Of a stretch of DNA of 64,000 bases, positions 34,090-42,876 are shown in pieces (position 1 is the stretch's first letter; each line of letters opens with the position of its first letter). The DNA is from VXMO01 sp034422835. Its GTDB lineage: Bacteria; Chloroflexota; Dehalococcoidia; UBA6926. Where the stretch lies: the NCBI GenBank assembly GCA_034422835.1, contig DAOUJJ010000018.1, positions 1 through 64,000 of the forward strand. Reading direction: 5' to 3'. A program made the position numbers and the translations under genes. Under the pieces are notes generated by a model that had not been told where the DNA came from, did no database searches, and saw only the letters and a program-made list of their open reading frames with translations.

Positions 34090-34935
34090 GTGTTTCGATG
34101 GCCGATCAATTTCAACCTGTACGTTCGCTTTGAGCGTGACATTGCACGGTTGACCCAGGCAGTGCATTCCACTGCCGAGGCAATCGGCTCTGTCGCGCTG
34201 CCGCCTGCAACGCATGAGCGGTTGTACCGGCTCAACCTCGCCAGCGCCGTGCGTGGCACCACCGGCATCGAGGGCATCATCCTGACGGATGACGAAGTCC
34301 GTGAGATCATCGCCACTCCGGCGGGGCAACCCGTCCTGCCTAACCACCGAGCACGTGAAGAGCATGAAGCACGCGCCGCCCATAACGTCTTTCTGCGTGT
34401 CGAGCAAATACTCTCGCAGGACATTCACACGCCCCTGACCGAAGACCTGATTCGCGCGTTTCACAACATCCTTACGCGGGACATCGACTATGACGGTAAT
34501 GCGCCCGGACAGTACCGCAGGCATCTCGTCCGTGTGGACACGTACTCCCCGCCCGACCCTGACGAACTCCCACAGCTCATGGAACGGTTTATGGAGTGGC
34601 TGCACGTGGGCCAGGGCGCGCAATTGGAACCCATCGCCCGTGCCGTTGTCGCCCATTTCCTTCTCGTCAGCATCCATCCCTTTGGAGATGGCAATGGCCG
34701 CCTGTCCCGCGCCGTGGAGAGCTTCCTGCTTTTTCAGGCGGGGATCAACGCCCGTGGATTCTATTCACTCTCCAACTACTACTATCGTGAGCGTGATGCC
34801 TACATCGACGCTCTGACCCACGTCAGATTCCGCTCTGACCCAGACGCGACGCCATTCGTCAGATTCGCTCTGACCGGTCTGCAGGAAGAGCTTGCGCGCA
34901 TCCGGCAGGACGTTGCCGATGCGGGACAGCGTTGA
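34090..34935 (+). CDS. Fic family protein (AMPylase-type)
   Basis: 281 residues from GTG 34090 (MFRWPINFNLYVRF); GTG 34033 would overlap plsY by 47 nt. The catalytic motif SIHPFGDGNGRLSRAVE has all residues of HPFx(D/E)GNGR, so adenylyl transfer to a target hydroxyl is expected. An N-terminal inhibitory helix motif (S/T)xxxE(G/N) is present as TTGIEGI near residue 60, typical of class II Fic proteins. It interrupts the plsY-gpsA pair. The target is unknown. Confidence 0.9.
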   Translation: MFRWPINFNLYVRFERDIARLTQAVHSTAEAIGSVALPPATHERLYRLNLASAVRGTTGIEGIILTDDEVREIIATPAGQPVLPNHRAREEHEARAAHNVFLRVEQILSQDIHTPLTEDLIRAFHNILTRDIDYDGNAPGQYRRHLVRVDTYSPPDPDELPQLMERFMEWLHVGQGAQLEPIARAVVAHFLLVSIHPFGDGNGRLSRAVESFLLFQAGINARGFYSLSNYYYRERDAYIDALTHVRFRSDPDATPFVRFALTGLQEELARIRQDVADAGQR

Positions 34936-34992
34936 CCTGCCTCCGTCTGCCCCAATATGGGACAATTACCACGTTGAGTGAGGAGGTCTCGT

Positions 34993-36024
34993 GTGAGCGG
35001 GCAGGCGCGCAAGGCGGCGGTCATTGGCACCACCAGTTGGGGCACCACCCTTGCCCTCTTGCTTGCGCGTGAGGGCGCGGATACCCTGCTGTGGTCCCGC
35101 ACTGAGGAGACCGCGCGGCGCATGAATGACGCCGGTGAGAACGTCGACCGTCTCCCCGGCTTCCCCTTTCCCGATAACCTTCGCGTGACCCCGTATATGT
35201 CCCAGGCCGTTTCGGATGCAGACGTGATCATCGTCTGCGTTCCCTCTCCCACTTTCCGCCAGAACCTTGAGCGGCTACGGGAGGGCAACCCCTCACGCGA
35301 TGCCGCTATCATCAGCGCCACCAAGGGCCTCGACCGCGCTGACGGCTCACGCATGAGCGAGGTCTTTGCCCAGGAGATGGGGCAGGACGCTCTGCGCCAA
35401 TACTGCGTCATCTCCGGCCCCAATCTCTCCCATGAGGTGGCGGAAGGACTGCCGTCATCCGCCGTCGTCGCGTCTGCCACGCCGGAAATGGCCGAGCGCG
35501 CGCAGGCGGCGCTGACGTCCACCGTTTTTCGCGTCTACGCAAGCACGGACGTTGCCGGTGTCGAGCTTGGCGGCACCCTCAAGAATATCGTGGCCATCGG
35601 CGCGGGCATGATTGACGGCATGGGATTCGGAGACAATGCCAAAGCAGCATTTATCTCCCGCGCCATCGCGGAGATCACGCGGCTCGGCATCGCCGCGGGC
35701 GCTCAGCCCCTGACCTTCAGCGGACTTGCCGGTGTTGGCGACCTTGTGGCTACGTGCTACAGCCGCCTCTCCCGCAACCGGCGCGTGGGTGAGGAACTGG
35801 GGCGCGGACGAAACATCGCGCAGATCATCGAAGACCTGAACGAGGTCTGCGAAGGCTACAACACCACCCCCGCCGCCATCCGCTTGGCCGAGCGCCTCAA
35901 CGTGGAGACCCCCATCACGCTGGAGACGCACCGCGTCCTCCACGAGGGGCTGAACCCGCGCGAGGCGATAGAGTCCCTGATGGGACGCCCTGCCACCACC
36001 GAATACCCCGGTGAGACGCTGTAG
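34993..36024 (+). CDS. gpsA: Glycerol-3-phosphate dehydrogenase [NAD(P)+]
   Basis: 343 residues from GTG 34993, which has GAGGAGGT 6 nt upstream; GTG 34978 is itself part of that site and unlikely. The enzyme makes sn-glycerol-3-phosphate for phospholipids. The N-terminal nucleotide fold reads AVIGTTSWGTTLALLLA (family GAGSWGTALA, so GAG is GTT). ISGPNLSHEVAEGLPSSAV, the catalytic Lys in GGTLKNIVAIGAG and SGLAGVGDLVATCYS are standard. The context with plsY supports phospholipid synthesis. Confidence 0.94.
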   Translation: MSGQARKAAVIGTTSWGTTLALLLAREGADTLLWSRTEETARRMNDAGENVDRLPGFPFPDNLRVTPYMSQAVSDADVIIVCVPSPTFRQNLERLREGNPSRDAAIISATKGLDRADGSRMSEVFAQEMGQDALRQYCVISGPNLSHEVAEGLPSSAVVASATPEMAERAQAALTSTVFRVYASTDVAGVELGGTLKNIVAIGAGMIDGMGFGDNAKAAFISRAIAEITRLGIAAGAQPLTFSGLAGVGDLVATCYSRLSRNRRVGEELGRGRNIAQIIEDLNEVCEGYNTTPAAIRLAERLNVETPITLETHRVLHEGLNPREAIESLMGRPATTEYPGETL

Positions 36025-36106
36025 CGAGAAGATACACGCGCCTCTCGCCGGCATCCTGTACTATTAGAGGCAGTCACACATCGCCGCGCGCAAACCGCAT
36101 CCATCC

Positions 36107-37276
36107 GTGCGGACTCAAACGGCAAACACGAAAAGAACCACTTTGATACAGGCAGCCTCAATCGACCTGGACGATTTATCCGCTGACGGCAGAGGCGATC
36201 CCTCCGGGATGGGCGGGCACATAGCGGCATTTCCTGAGCGAATCATGCAGGGGTGGAACGGTGCTGCCTCTCTCCGGCTGCCGGACGAGTACCGCGCCGT
36301 TCGCCACGTCGTCGTACAGGGCATGGGCGGGTCAGCAATCGCGGGAGACATCGCCGCCGAGGCCGTGGATGCCCTTCGCGAGCCGGGGGAAGCCGGGCCG
36401 CAAATTGACGTCTTTCGAGACTACGGCGCTCATCCTGCCGTCGGCCCTGAGAGCCTTGTGATTATCATGAGCCACTCCGGCCGCACCGAGGAGGCGCTGT
36501 CCGGGGTGGAGGCATCGCGTGAACGCGGCGCGCATCTCATCGTAATGACCGGTGGCGGGCCGCTTGAAGAGGCTGCTCGCGATAACGGCATTCCGATTGC
36601 GATGATGCCGGAGAACGGCGGCCCCCCGCGCACTTATCTTCCCTATGCGCTCGGCGCGATGCTGCGGATTTTTGTTGACCTCGGCATCGCCCCGCAGGGC
36701 ACAGAGAAAGAACTCACGGGTGCCGTCGCTGACCTCAAATCATGGAATGCGGACTTTGCGCCATCCTGCAATCAAACGGAGGCCGGGCAGAGGAATCCCG
36801 CCAAGGAGTTGGCGCGCGCGCTTTCAGGCCGGATCCCCGTCATTGTCAGCGCGCGGGGCCTTGCGTCCGCCGCCCGCCGCTGGAAGACACAGCTCAATGA
36901 AAACGCGAAGACCCCAGCATGGACGGAAGAACTGCCGGAGATGCACCACAATGCCATCGTCGGATTTGAACAGCTCAATCTCAGTGACAACCTCGCCGTT
37001 GTCCTGCTCGGTCCCGCGTCCACTCACCCGGGTGGCCTTTATGACCGCTACGCAATCTCCCAGCAGCTTCTGAGCGACCTCGGTGTATCCGTTCACTGGC
37101 CGGCGCTGGCAGGAGACACGCCCCTGGCGCGCCTGTTGGAGGCAGTGCTGCTGGGCGATTACGTCAGCTACTACCTGGCGCTGGTGAATGGCATCGACCC
37201 CACACCCACGATGGCGCTGGACAGCATCAAGGCACAGATTCGCCGCTCGACCCAACAGGACAGCCCCGGGAAATAG
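36107..37276 (+). CDS. Bifunctional phosphoglucose/phosphomannose isomerase
   Basis: 389 residues from GTG 36107. It follows the bacterial/archaeal PGI-PMI pattern: two SIS domains, VVVQGMGGSAIAGDI near residue 70, VIIMSHSGRTEEALSG near 122 and the Glu-rich segment ELPEMHHNAIVGFE near 283 with the conserved His. It interconverts glucose-6-P/fructose-6-P and mannose-6-P/fructose-6-P. The gap after gpsA is 82 bp. A phosphoesterase gene follows at 12 nt. Confidence 0.9.
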   Translation: MRTQTANTKRTTLIQAASIDLDDLSADGRGDPSGMGGHIAAFPERIMQGWNGAASLRLPDEYRAVRHVVVQGMGGSAIAGDIAAEAVDALREPGEAGPQIDVFRDYGAHPAVGPESLVIIMSHSGRTEEALSGVEASRERGAHLIVMTGGGPLEEAARDNGIPIAMMPENGGPPRTYLPYALGAMLRIFVDLGIAPQGTEKELTGAVADLKSWNADFAPSCNQTEAGQRNPAKELARALSGRIPVIVSARGLASAARRWKTQLNENAKTPAWTEELPEMHHNAIVGFEQLNLSDNLAVVLLGPASTHPGGLYDRYAISQQLLSDLGVSVHWPALAGDTPLARLLEAVLLGDYVSYYLALVNGIDPTPTMALDSIKAQIRRSTQQDSPGK

Positions 37277-37288
37277 CCCGTCTCTTTT

Positions 37289-37861
37289 ATGGCAACACGC
37301 ATCGGCATCATCTCTGACACGCACATCCCGAGTTCAATTCCGGAGCTATGGCCGGAGGTTGAAATCGTCTTCAAGGATGTTGACCTCATTCTCCACGGCG
37401 GCGACCTCATCACCACGGGTGTCGTGGACTGGTTGGAGCGGATTGCGCCGACGTACGCCGCAGAGGGCAACCACGATTACGGCTTGAGTGAGGTCGATGA
37501 GCGAATCCGCCCCAAGTGGTTCTTTGATATCGAGGGCTATCGAATAGGCCTTGTTCACATCATTGACGGCTGGGGCACGCGCAGCGCCCGAGACCTCGTC
37601 AAGGTCTACCTTGGAGAACTGCCCGATATCGTGATCTGCGGCGACAGCCATTTCGAGTTCATCCGCAAAGAAGACGGAATGCTGATCATCAACGGCGGCA
37701 GCGCCACATACCCTCACAACCAGGAGTCTCGCCTCGGCCACGTCGTCATGCTGGACATCGAACAGGGCAAGGAGCCCGAAGCGCGCATCATTGACCTGAC
37801 CGAGTACTCGATCGATGGCACGGACGGCCGCGCCCGCTACTCCCGGGGAAGAAACCGCTAA
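37289..37861 (+). CDS. YfcE-type metallophosphoesterase
   Basis: 190 residues. The metal-binding motifs of the calcineurin-like fold are in order: GIISDTHIPSS (DxH), ILHGGDLI (GD), EGNHDYG (GNHD), and VICGDSHFEFI followed by INGGSATYP. The fourth motif normally reads GHTH; here it is GDSH, which keeps the last His only. Related YfcE/MJ0936 proteins hydrolyse phosphodiesters. The substrate is unknown. It lies 12 nt after the isomerase and is probably co-transcribed. Confidence 0.87.
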   Translation: MATRIGIISDTHIPSSIPELWPEVEIVFKDVDLILHGGDLITTGVVDWLERIAPTYAAEGNHDYGLSEVDERIRPKWFFDIEGYRIGLVHIIDGWGTRSARDLVKVYLGELPDIVICGDSHFEFIRKEDGMLIINGGSATYPHNQESRLGHVVMLDIEQGKEPEARIIDLTEYSIDGTDGRARYSRGRNR

Positions 37862-37988
37862 CGGCGAAAACCCGCGTGCGCAAGCTCTCACCCCCACGCG
37901 CAAAGGGTGGGAGGAAAGAACCCCCGGAAAGTCGCCTCTCCGCTAGGGAGAGTGTTCGGCAGAGGGAATAACGACTGTTCGAAACGGG

Positions 37989-38276
37989 CTAGTAGCGCGG
38001 GCGGCCGCCACCGCCGCCGCCACCACCGCCATCACGGCGATCGCGAGCCTCGTTAACCGTCAGCTGCCGCCCCTGGTGCTCGTTGCCATTGAGTGCCGCG
38101 ATGGCGGCCTCTGCCTCCGAGCCATTCGGCATTTCCACGAATCCGAAGCCGCGCGAGCGCATTGAATAGCGGTCAATGATGACCTGCGCTGATGAGACTT
38201 CCCCGTGCTGCTGAAAAAGCTCCTGCAAATCTGCGTCTGTCGCCTGAAAGCTCAGGTTGCCGACATATATCCTCAT
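37989..38276 (-). CDS. RRM-type RNA-binding protein
   Basis: 95 residues from ATG 38276 (MRIYVGNLSFQATDADLQEL). A single RRM with RNP2 (IYVGNL) and RNP1 (RSRGFGFVEM) is followed by a short Gly-rich tail (RRDGGGGGGGGGRPRY). Such small RRM-Gly proteins are common in cyanobacteria and Chloroflexota and are often cold-induced. The frame stays open upstream to 38405 but that part does not look like protein; it is more likely a long 5' leader. Confidence 0.92.
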   Translation of the reverse strand: MRIYVGNLSFQATDADLQELFQQHGEVSSAQVIIDRYSMRSRGFGFVEMPNGSEAEAAIAALNGNEHQGRQLTVNEARDRRDGGGGGGGGGRPRY

Positions 38277-38513
38277 TCGTCCGGTCTCCCCGTCTCCACA
38301 TGCTCGTATCCCAAACTCCAGCAAATGCCATTCCGCGCGGGGACGGCCGGCAATCTGTTGTCGGAACCTGCTAAGTATACCCTGTACGAACCCACACAGT
38401 CTCAAGCTTGACTGCCGCGCCGCTCAATTGATAGTGAGTCTCAAGGGCGTACTGCGAAAAAGACTGATAAGAGACTGGAATCGGCTTGAGGTGAGAGCCG
38501 TTCCGTGTGTCGG

Positions 38514-39335
38514 CTAACCTGCCGTCACCTCTCGCAGGAACTCCAACAGCGCGTCGTTGTACGCATCCGTGGTCTCTATGTTCGGGAAATGTCCCGCTCC
38601 CGGGATGATCACCAGTTTCGACTGTGGGATCGCGCGATGAATCCGCACTGACCCTCCCGGCGGCGTCAGCCGGTCCTGTTCGCCGCAGATGACAAGCACC
38701 GGGCACTTGATGCCCGGGAGGTCCGGGGCGACCGGGCGCGCCCCGAGTTCAGGGCCGGAGATGCGGACGCCCTCTGCGTAGACCTCGGGCGCGTTGCGCT
38801 CTGCCGTCGCGGTCGTGAAAGCCCTGATGTCCTCCAAGTTGGATTCTATGTACGGGTCGCCCCAACTGCGCTGGGGATCGAACGGGAGCGCGGCAATGCC
38901 TTGCTCGCGTACGGTCTTGAGCATCCCGTCCCACCCGGAGAGGTATTCCTGCTTGATCTCCGCTGACGTGTCCTGGATGACGAGTGAGAGGGTCTGTTCC
39001 GGGTAGTCGATGGCAAATTGCTGAGATACAAGCCCGCCGAGTGAATGCCCATGAATATGTGCCTGGTTGATGCCAATCGCCTTGAGCAGTTCCGAAAGGT
39101 CCTTGGCGAGCGTCCACCGAGAGTACGCCCCCTCGGTTACCGGCACGCGTTCCGACTGACCGAATCCTCGCATGTCCCACAGCATGAGTTGGAACTCCGC
39201 GGAGAGCGCCTCTATCTGGTTCTCGTATCCCCGCCCGTGGCCGCCCAGCCCGTGCGTCATCACAAATGTTGGCTTGGACGAGTCTCCAAAAAGCTCGTAG
39301 AAGAGATTAACTCCGTTCGCCTTGATATGTGGCAT
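38514..39335 (-). CDS. Alpha/beta hydrolase
   Basis: 273 residues. The oxyanion segment is THGLGGHGRGYENQI, the nucleophile elbow is HIHGHSLGGLVSQQFA (Ser in GHSLGG), and the late acid and His lie in VICGEQDRLTPPGGS and IPGAGHFPNIE. The fold and motifs resemble 3-oxoadipate enol-lactonase and related ester hydrolases. It heads a group of three minus-strand catabolic-type genes with Ldh2-like and FAH-like enzymes, which suggests breakdown of an organic or aromatic acid. The substrate is unknown. Confidence 0.88.
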   Translation of the reverse strand: MPHIKANGVNLFYELFGDSSKPTFVMTHGLGGHGRGYENQIEALSAEFQLMLWDMRGFGQSERVPVTEGAYSRWTLAKDLSELLKAIGINQAHIHGHSLGGLVSQQFAIDYPEQTLSLVIQDTSAEIKQEYLSGWDGMLKTVREQGIAALPFDPQRSWGDPYIESNLEDIRAFTTATAERNAPEVYAEGVRISGPELGARPVAPDLPGIKCPVLVICGEQDRLTPPGGSVRIHRAIPQSKLVIIPGAGHFPNIETTDAYNDALLEFLREVTAG

Positions 39336-39383
39336 CTTTATCCTCCCCCTTATGCGTCGGCGCCCCTGTTCGGAGCCCGCGTC

Positions 39384-40475
39384 TTATCCCAGATCCAGGC
39401 GCAGATTCAGTCGCTGCGCCACATCTCTCAGACTCTCAACGGAGTCCATGTACAACGGTATGCCATTCCGCTTGCGATTCTCAATCGTCTCGGCCTCGAT
39501 GTCCCCGGGCACAAGCACCTTCTCCACGTCCGGCAGCGGCGGTGTCTCACGCAGCGCCGTCATATAGTCGGACATGGACTGCCTGAACCCGTCAGCGTCC
39601 GTAAACGCGTCGATCCGCATGGCTCCAAAGAAGTGGGCGGACTGATACCCGCCCGTGACGCCGGAGCCCGCAATGGCCAGCCCCGGCCCCATGCCGGACA
39701 GCACGCCGCAGAGGATGTCCACGATCATCGCCAGCCCGTAGCCCTTGTACGACGAATGCTCCAGGTCGCTGCCGAGCGGCAGGATGCGACGCCCGCCCGG
39801 CCCGCGCGCGGGATTGCGTATCGGCTGCAGATCATCCGTCAGTCCCCATCCCTCGGGAGCGAGCTTGCCCTGCCGATGATACGTGTCGAACTTACCTGCC
39901 GAGACCACAGATGTGGCAGCGTCGAAGATGAACGGTGTCCCGTCCGCTGTCGGCGCGGCAACGGCAATCGGGTTCGAGCCCAAACGAGGCTCCGCCCCGC
40001 CTGCCGGCAGTACGATCGGCCCGGTGTTCGTCATGCTGATGCCGATCATGTCGTGCGCAAGCGCCTGTGTTGCATACACGCCCGCGGCACCAAAGTGGCG
40101 GCTGTTCGCCACTGTCACCCATCCGGACCCCACCGCCCGCGCTTTCTCAATGGAGAGGTTCATGGCGCGGACACCCACGCTCAGGCCCAACCCACCGTCC
40201 GCGTCGATGGTGGCCGTTGACGGCGATTCGGCCTTGACGATCCAGTCCGGACGGGCATTCACCAACCCGGCCTCCAGCGGTGTGAGATAGAACCGATCCA
40301 GCCGCGCCATGCCGTGCGAGCCGATGCCGCGCAGGTCCGCCTCGATGAGCGTATTGGCGGCGTTTACGGCGTCATCATCAGAAACGCCCAGCACGACGAA
40401 TGCCGCCACGGCAAAATCCCGCAGCGTCATTTCCGGAACGCGGATTGTCTGGGCGAGAGCCTCAGTCGAACTCAT
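39384..40475 (-). CDS. Malate/L-lactate dehydrogenase (Ldh2/YlbC family)
   Basis: 363 residues. The Ldh2 family pattern is clear: LIEADLRGIGSHGMARLDRF with the catalytic His, TIDADGGLGLSVGVRAMN, VANSRHFGAAGVYATQAL, MTNTGPIVLPAGGAEPRLGSNP and KGYGLAMIVDILCGVLSG. These NAD(P)-dependent enzymes oxidise malate, lactate or other 2-hydroxyacids (also ureidoglycolate and 2,3-diketogulonate). It follows the FAH-like gene in the same direction after a gap holding a strong stem-loop. Confidence 0.9.
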   Translation of the reverse strand: MSSTEALAQTIRVPEMTLRDFAVAAFVVLGVSDDDAVNAANTLIEADLRGIGSHGMARLDRFYLTPLEAGLVNARPDWIVKAESPSTATIDADGGLGLSVGVRAMNLSIEKARAVGSGWVTVANSRHFGAAGVYATQALAHDMIGISMTNTGPIVLPAGGAEPRLGSNPIAVAAPTADGTPFIFDAATSVVSAGKFDTYHRQGKLAPEGWGLTDDLQPIRNPARGPGGRRILPLGSDLEHSSYKGYGLAMIVDILCGVLSGMGPGLAIAGSGVTGGYQSAHFFGAMRIDAFTDADGFRQSMSDYMTALRETPPLPDVEKVLVPGDIEAETIENRKRNGIPLYMDSVESLRDVAQRLNLRLDLG

Positions 40476-40495
40476 AGTGGCAGGCCATCATCAGT

Positions 40496-40529
40496 GGCGT
40501 GGTGCGCTCACGTGTGGGCGCACCACGCC
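40496..40529. repeat. Intercistronic stem-loop
   Basis: GGCGTGGTGCGC (40496-40507) and GCGCACCACGCC (40518-40529) form a perfect 12-bp stem with a 10-nt loop between the FAH-like and Ldh2-like genes. No T-tract follows on the minus strand, so it is probably a processing or stability hairpin rather than a terminator. Confidence 0.7.
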
Positions 40530-40544
40530 TGAATCTCACTTCAA

Positions 40545-41438
40545 CTATGGGCGTGCCTCGCGCACGCGTCCCGCCATCTCCTGGTCGATCTCCTTCGGCC
40601 ACGAGCGCTTCTCCGGGTCCATGACCTTGACGCTGAACGCGCCGATGCCCTGAATCTCTATCGTGCCGGTCTCGCCGTCCTGCAGCGGGCCGATGCCCTG
40701 GTGGTTGGTGCCGAGGGCGATAACGTCGCCCGGGAGCAGCGTCATGACCTTGGTCGCCCACTCGATGAGTTCAGGGATCGTGTGCTCCAGGTCGCTCGTG
40801 TTGTAGTCGTGGCGCGTCTGACCGTCCACCCAGTACTTGATGTCGAGCTCGTGCGGATTCTCGATCTCATCCGCCGTGACGATGCACGGGCCCATCGGCG
40901 CGCACGTGTCGTAGGACTTCTGGATCATCGTGGGCCCGCGGCCGATGCCGGCGCGCGGTGATACGTCCATGAACGCCGTATAGCCAAAGATGGAGTCCAT
41001 CGCCTCTTCCTGCGAGACGTGCTTGCTCCGCTTGCCGATGACCAGCGCCAACTCCGCTTCATGGTGGCAGATGGTGAACGGCGTGTTGGGCAGGACGACT
41101 GTATCGCCCGGGCCGATGATTGCCTCGGGCGACTTGAGGAACATGTCGATCGGGAACGCTTCCCGGTCCTGCCCCTCCTTGTAGTTGCCGAAGCAGCAGA
41201 TGAGCTTGCGCGGTCGCGGCAAGGGCGCGCGCAGCTGCACGCTCGAAGCGGGTACCCCGCCGCCCATCTCCGCCAGTTCCTCAAGGTCATCCCTGACGGA
41301 GGCAAAATCCTCGATGAGGTTGATCATCACGTCCTCGACGTGAGCGCCCATATAGTCTTCCGCCAAACCGCCCAGCCCGATGACGTTGCCATTGACAAGC
41401 AGGCCGGGCCGGAAATCGTTGTACATCACCAGTTTCAT
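40545..41438 (-). CDS. Fumarylacetoacetate hydrolase family protein
   Basis: 297 residues from ATG 41438 (MKLVMYNDFRPGLLVNGNVI). The C-terminal FAH domain has the metal ligands in HHEAELALVIGKRSKHVSQ and FMDVSPRAG, with GPCIVTADEIENPHELD, ALGTNHQGIGPL and TGTIEIQGIG. FAH-family enzymes cleave or decarboxylate 2-oxo acids and fumarylpyruvate-type intermediates, or hydrate 2-oxopent-4-enoate. With the Ldh2-like and hydrolase genes it probably forms a small catabolic operon. Confidence 0.9.
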   Translation of the reverse strand: MKLVMYNDFRPGLLVNGNVIGLGGLAEDYMGAHVEDVMINLIEDFASVRDDLEELAEMGGGVPASSVQLRAPLPRPRKLICCFGNYKEGQDREAFPIDMFLKSPEAIIGPGDTVVLPNTPFTICHHEAELALVIGKRSKHVSQEEAMDSIFGYTAFMDVSPRAGIGRGPTMIQKSYDTCAPMGPCIVTADEIENPHELDIKYWVDGQTRHDYNTSDLEHTIPELIEWATKVMTLLPGDVIALGTNHQGIGPLQDGETGTIEIQGIGAFSVKVMDPEKRSWPKEIDQEMAGRVREARP

Positions 41439-41701
41439 GCCTTTTCCCCCGTAAACGCGGTCGTTCCCCTGATGTTTCCGTTGCATCATACCGTGTCCGC
41501 GCCCCACTCGCGCCATCTACGTCCCGCCTATGTCCCATATGTTGTGGATGACCCGGTACGAGCCACACAATATGCGAGAATTCCGCGCCGTTATGCACTA
41601 CATAGGCTGCTACGACTTGACCCAAGTCCGCTGAACGCGACATACTCGCACCATATATGGGGGCTAGGGGGGCCGTTGGCCCCGTTCAGGAGACACAACA
41701 A
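41439..41701 (+). promoter_or_regulatory. dnaN upstream region
   Basis: 263 bp between the divergent FAH-like gene and dnaN. TGTGGATGA (41543-41551) is one mismatch from a reverse DnaA box (TGTGGATAA). A TTATGCAC sequence lies near 41592. The segment before dnaN is mildly AT-rich (ACTCGCACCATATATGG). Ribosome-binding site: CAGGAGACA before ATG 41702. A single near-match box is weak evidence. Confidence 0.35.
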
Positions 41702-42841
41702 ATGAAATTCTCGGTTCTCCAGGAGAATCTGCAGCGCGGACTCGCGACGGTGATGCCGGCGGTGGCAACACGCACGACGATGCCCATCACCACGCACGTT
41801 ATGCTTGAGGCGGATGAGTCCCGCCTGCGGCTCACCGCGACCAACCTTGAGCTCTCCATCTCGTGCTGGATCAGCGCGAGCGTGGAAACGCAGGGCTCAG
41901 TCGCTATTCCTGCCCGTCTCTTCTCCGACTACGTCTCCTCACTCCAGCGGGACCGCGTTGACCTTGAGCTTGATGCGGCCACGCGCCAGTTGAATATCAT
42001 CTCCGGTCGATTCAACACGCATATGAGCGGGCTGGACGCTGATGATTTCCCGCCCACGCCCATCGCCGATGACGGTATCAGCGCGGAGGTGCCGCCGGAC
42101 GTCCTGCGAGCGGGCATTGACCGTGTCGTCATCGCCGCCGCCACGGAGGACTCCCGCCCGGTGCTGACCGGCATCCACACGTCCATCGAGGGCGATAGCA
42201 TCACAATGGCCGCGGCGGACGGCTTCCGCCTTGCCGTCCAAACGACCAAGCTGCCGCAAGAGGTCGGCGAGAGCGTCGATCTCATCATCCCGGCGCGTTC
42301 CCTGCGCGAGCTCAACCGCATGCTCTCAGAGCAGGAAATGCCCGTCCGCGTCACCGTGAACCAGGCCAAGACGCAGGTGCAATTCCACCTGAACAACATC
42401 GTGCTCGGCTCGCAGCTCATCCAGGGCAACTTCCCCAACTATCGACAACTCATCCCGGAGTCGTCCAACACGCAGACCTCGGTGGAAGTCGCGGATTTCC
42501 TGCGCGCCACAAAGACCGCCGCCGTCTTCGCCAAGGAGGGGAACGGCATCGTCCGCCTGTACATGACGCCCGGTGAGAATGAGATGGCGGGGACGATGAG
42601 GCTTGAGGCGCGCTCAGACCAGATCGGCGACCATCAGGGCGTGATTGACGCCAACATCGGCGGGGAAGAGGCGCACATCGCCTTCAATCACCGCTATCTG
42701 GAGGACGTTCTCGGCGTCCTGAACTCCACGGCCACGCTTGAGGTCTCCGGCCCCTCCAGCCCGGGCACCATCCGCCCCGCGTCCACGGACGACGGCACGG
42801 AATACATCCACGTCGTCATGCCCATGTTCGTCCAGTGGTGA
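41702..42841 (+). CDS. dnaN: DNA polymerase III beta sliding clamp
   Basis: 379 residues from ATG 41702 (MKFSVLQENLQRGLATVMPAV). All three clamp domains are present: the typical N-terminus with TRTTMPITTHVMLEA, the central segment FRLAVQTTKLPQ, and the C-terminal FNHRYLEDVLGVLNSTATLE with the terminal PMFVQW (family PM.l). It encircles DNA as a dimer and tethers the polymerase. Unusually it lies about 29 kb from dnaA instead of directly after it. Confidence 0.95.
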   Translation: MKFSVLQENLQRGLATVMPAVATRTTMPITTHVMLEADESRLRLTATNLELSISCWISASVETQGSVAIPARLFSDYVSSLQRDRVDLELDAATRQLNIISGRFNTHMSGLDADDFPPTPIADDGISAEVPPDVLRAGIDRVVIAAATEDSRPVLTGIHTSIEGDSITMAAADGFRLAVQTTKLPQEVGESVDLIIPARSLRELNRMLSEQEMPVRVTVNQAKTQVQFHLNNIVLGSQLIQGNFPNYRQLIPESSNTQTSVEVADFLRATKTAAVFAKEGNGIVRLYMTPGENEMAGTMRLEARSDQIGDHQGVIDANIGGEEAHIAFNHRYLEDVLGVLNSTATLEVSGPSSPGTIRPASTDDGTEYIHVVMPMFVQW

Positions 42842-42876
42842 GGACGGCCGAGAACTCTTGAACTGAGTGACGGGGT

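Noticed and set aside
39045..40220. Long open frame of 391 codons opposite the hydrolase and Ldh2 genes
   Set aside because: It spans two real minus-strand genes and their gap; it has no recognisable motif.
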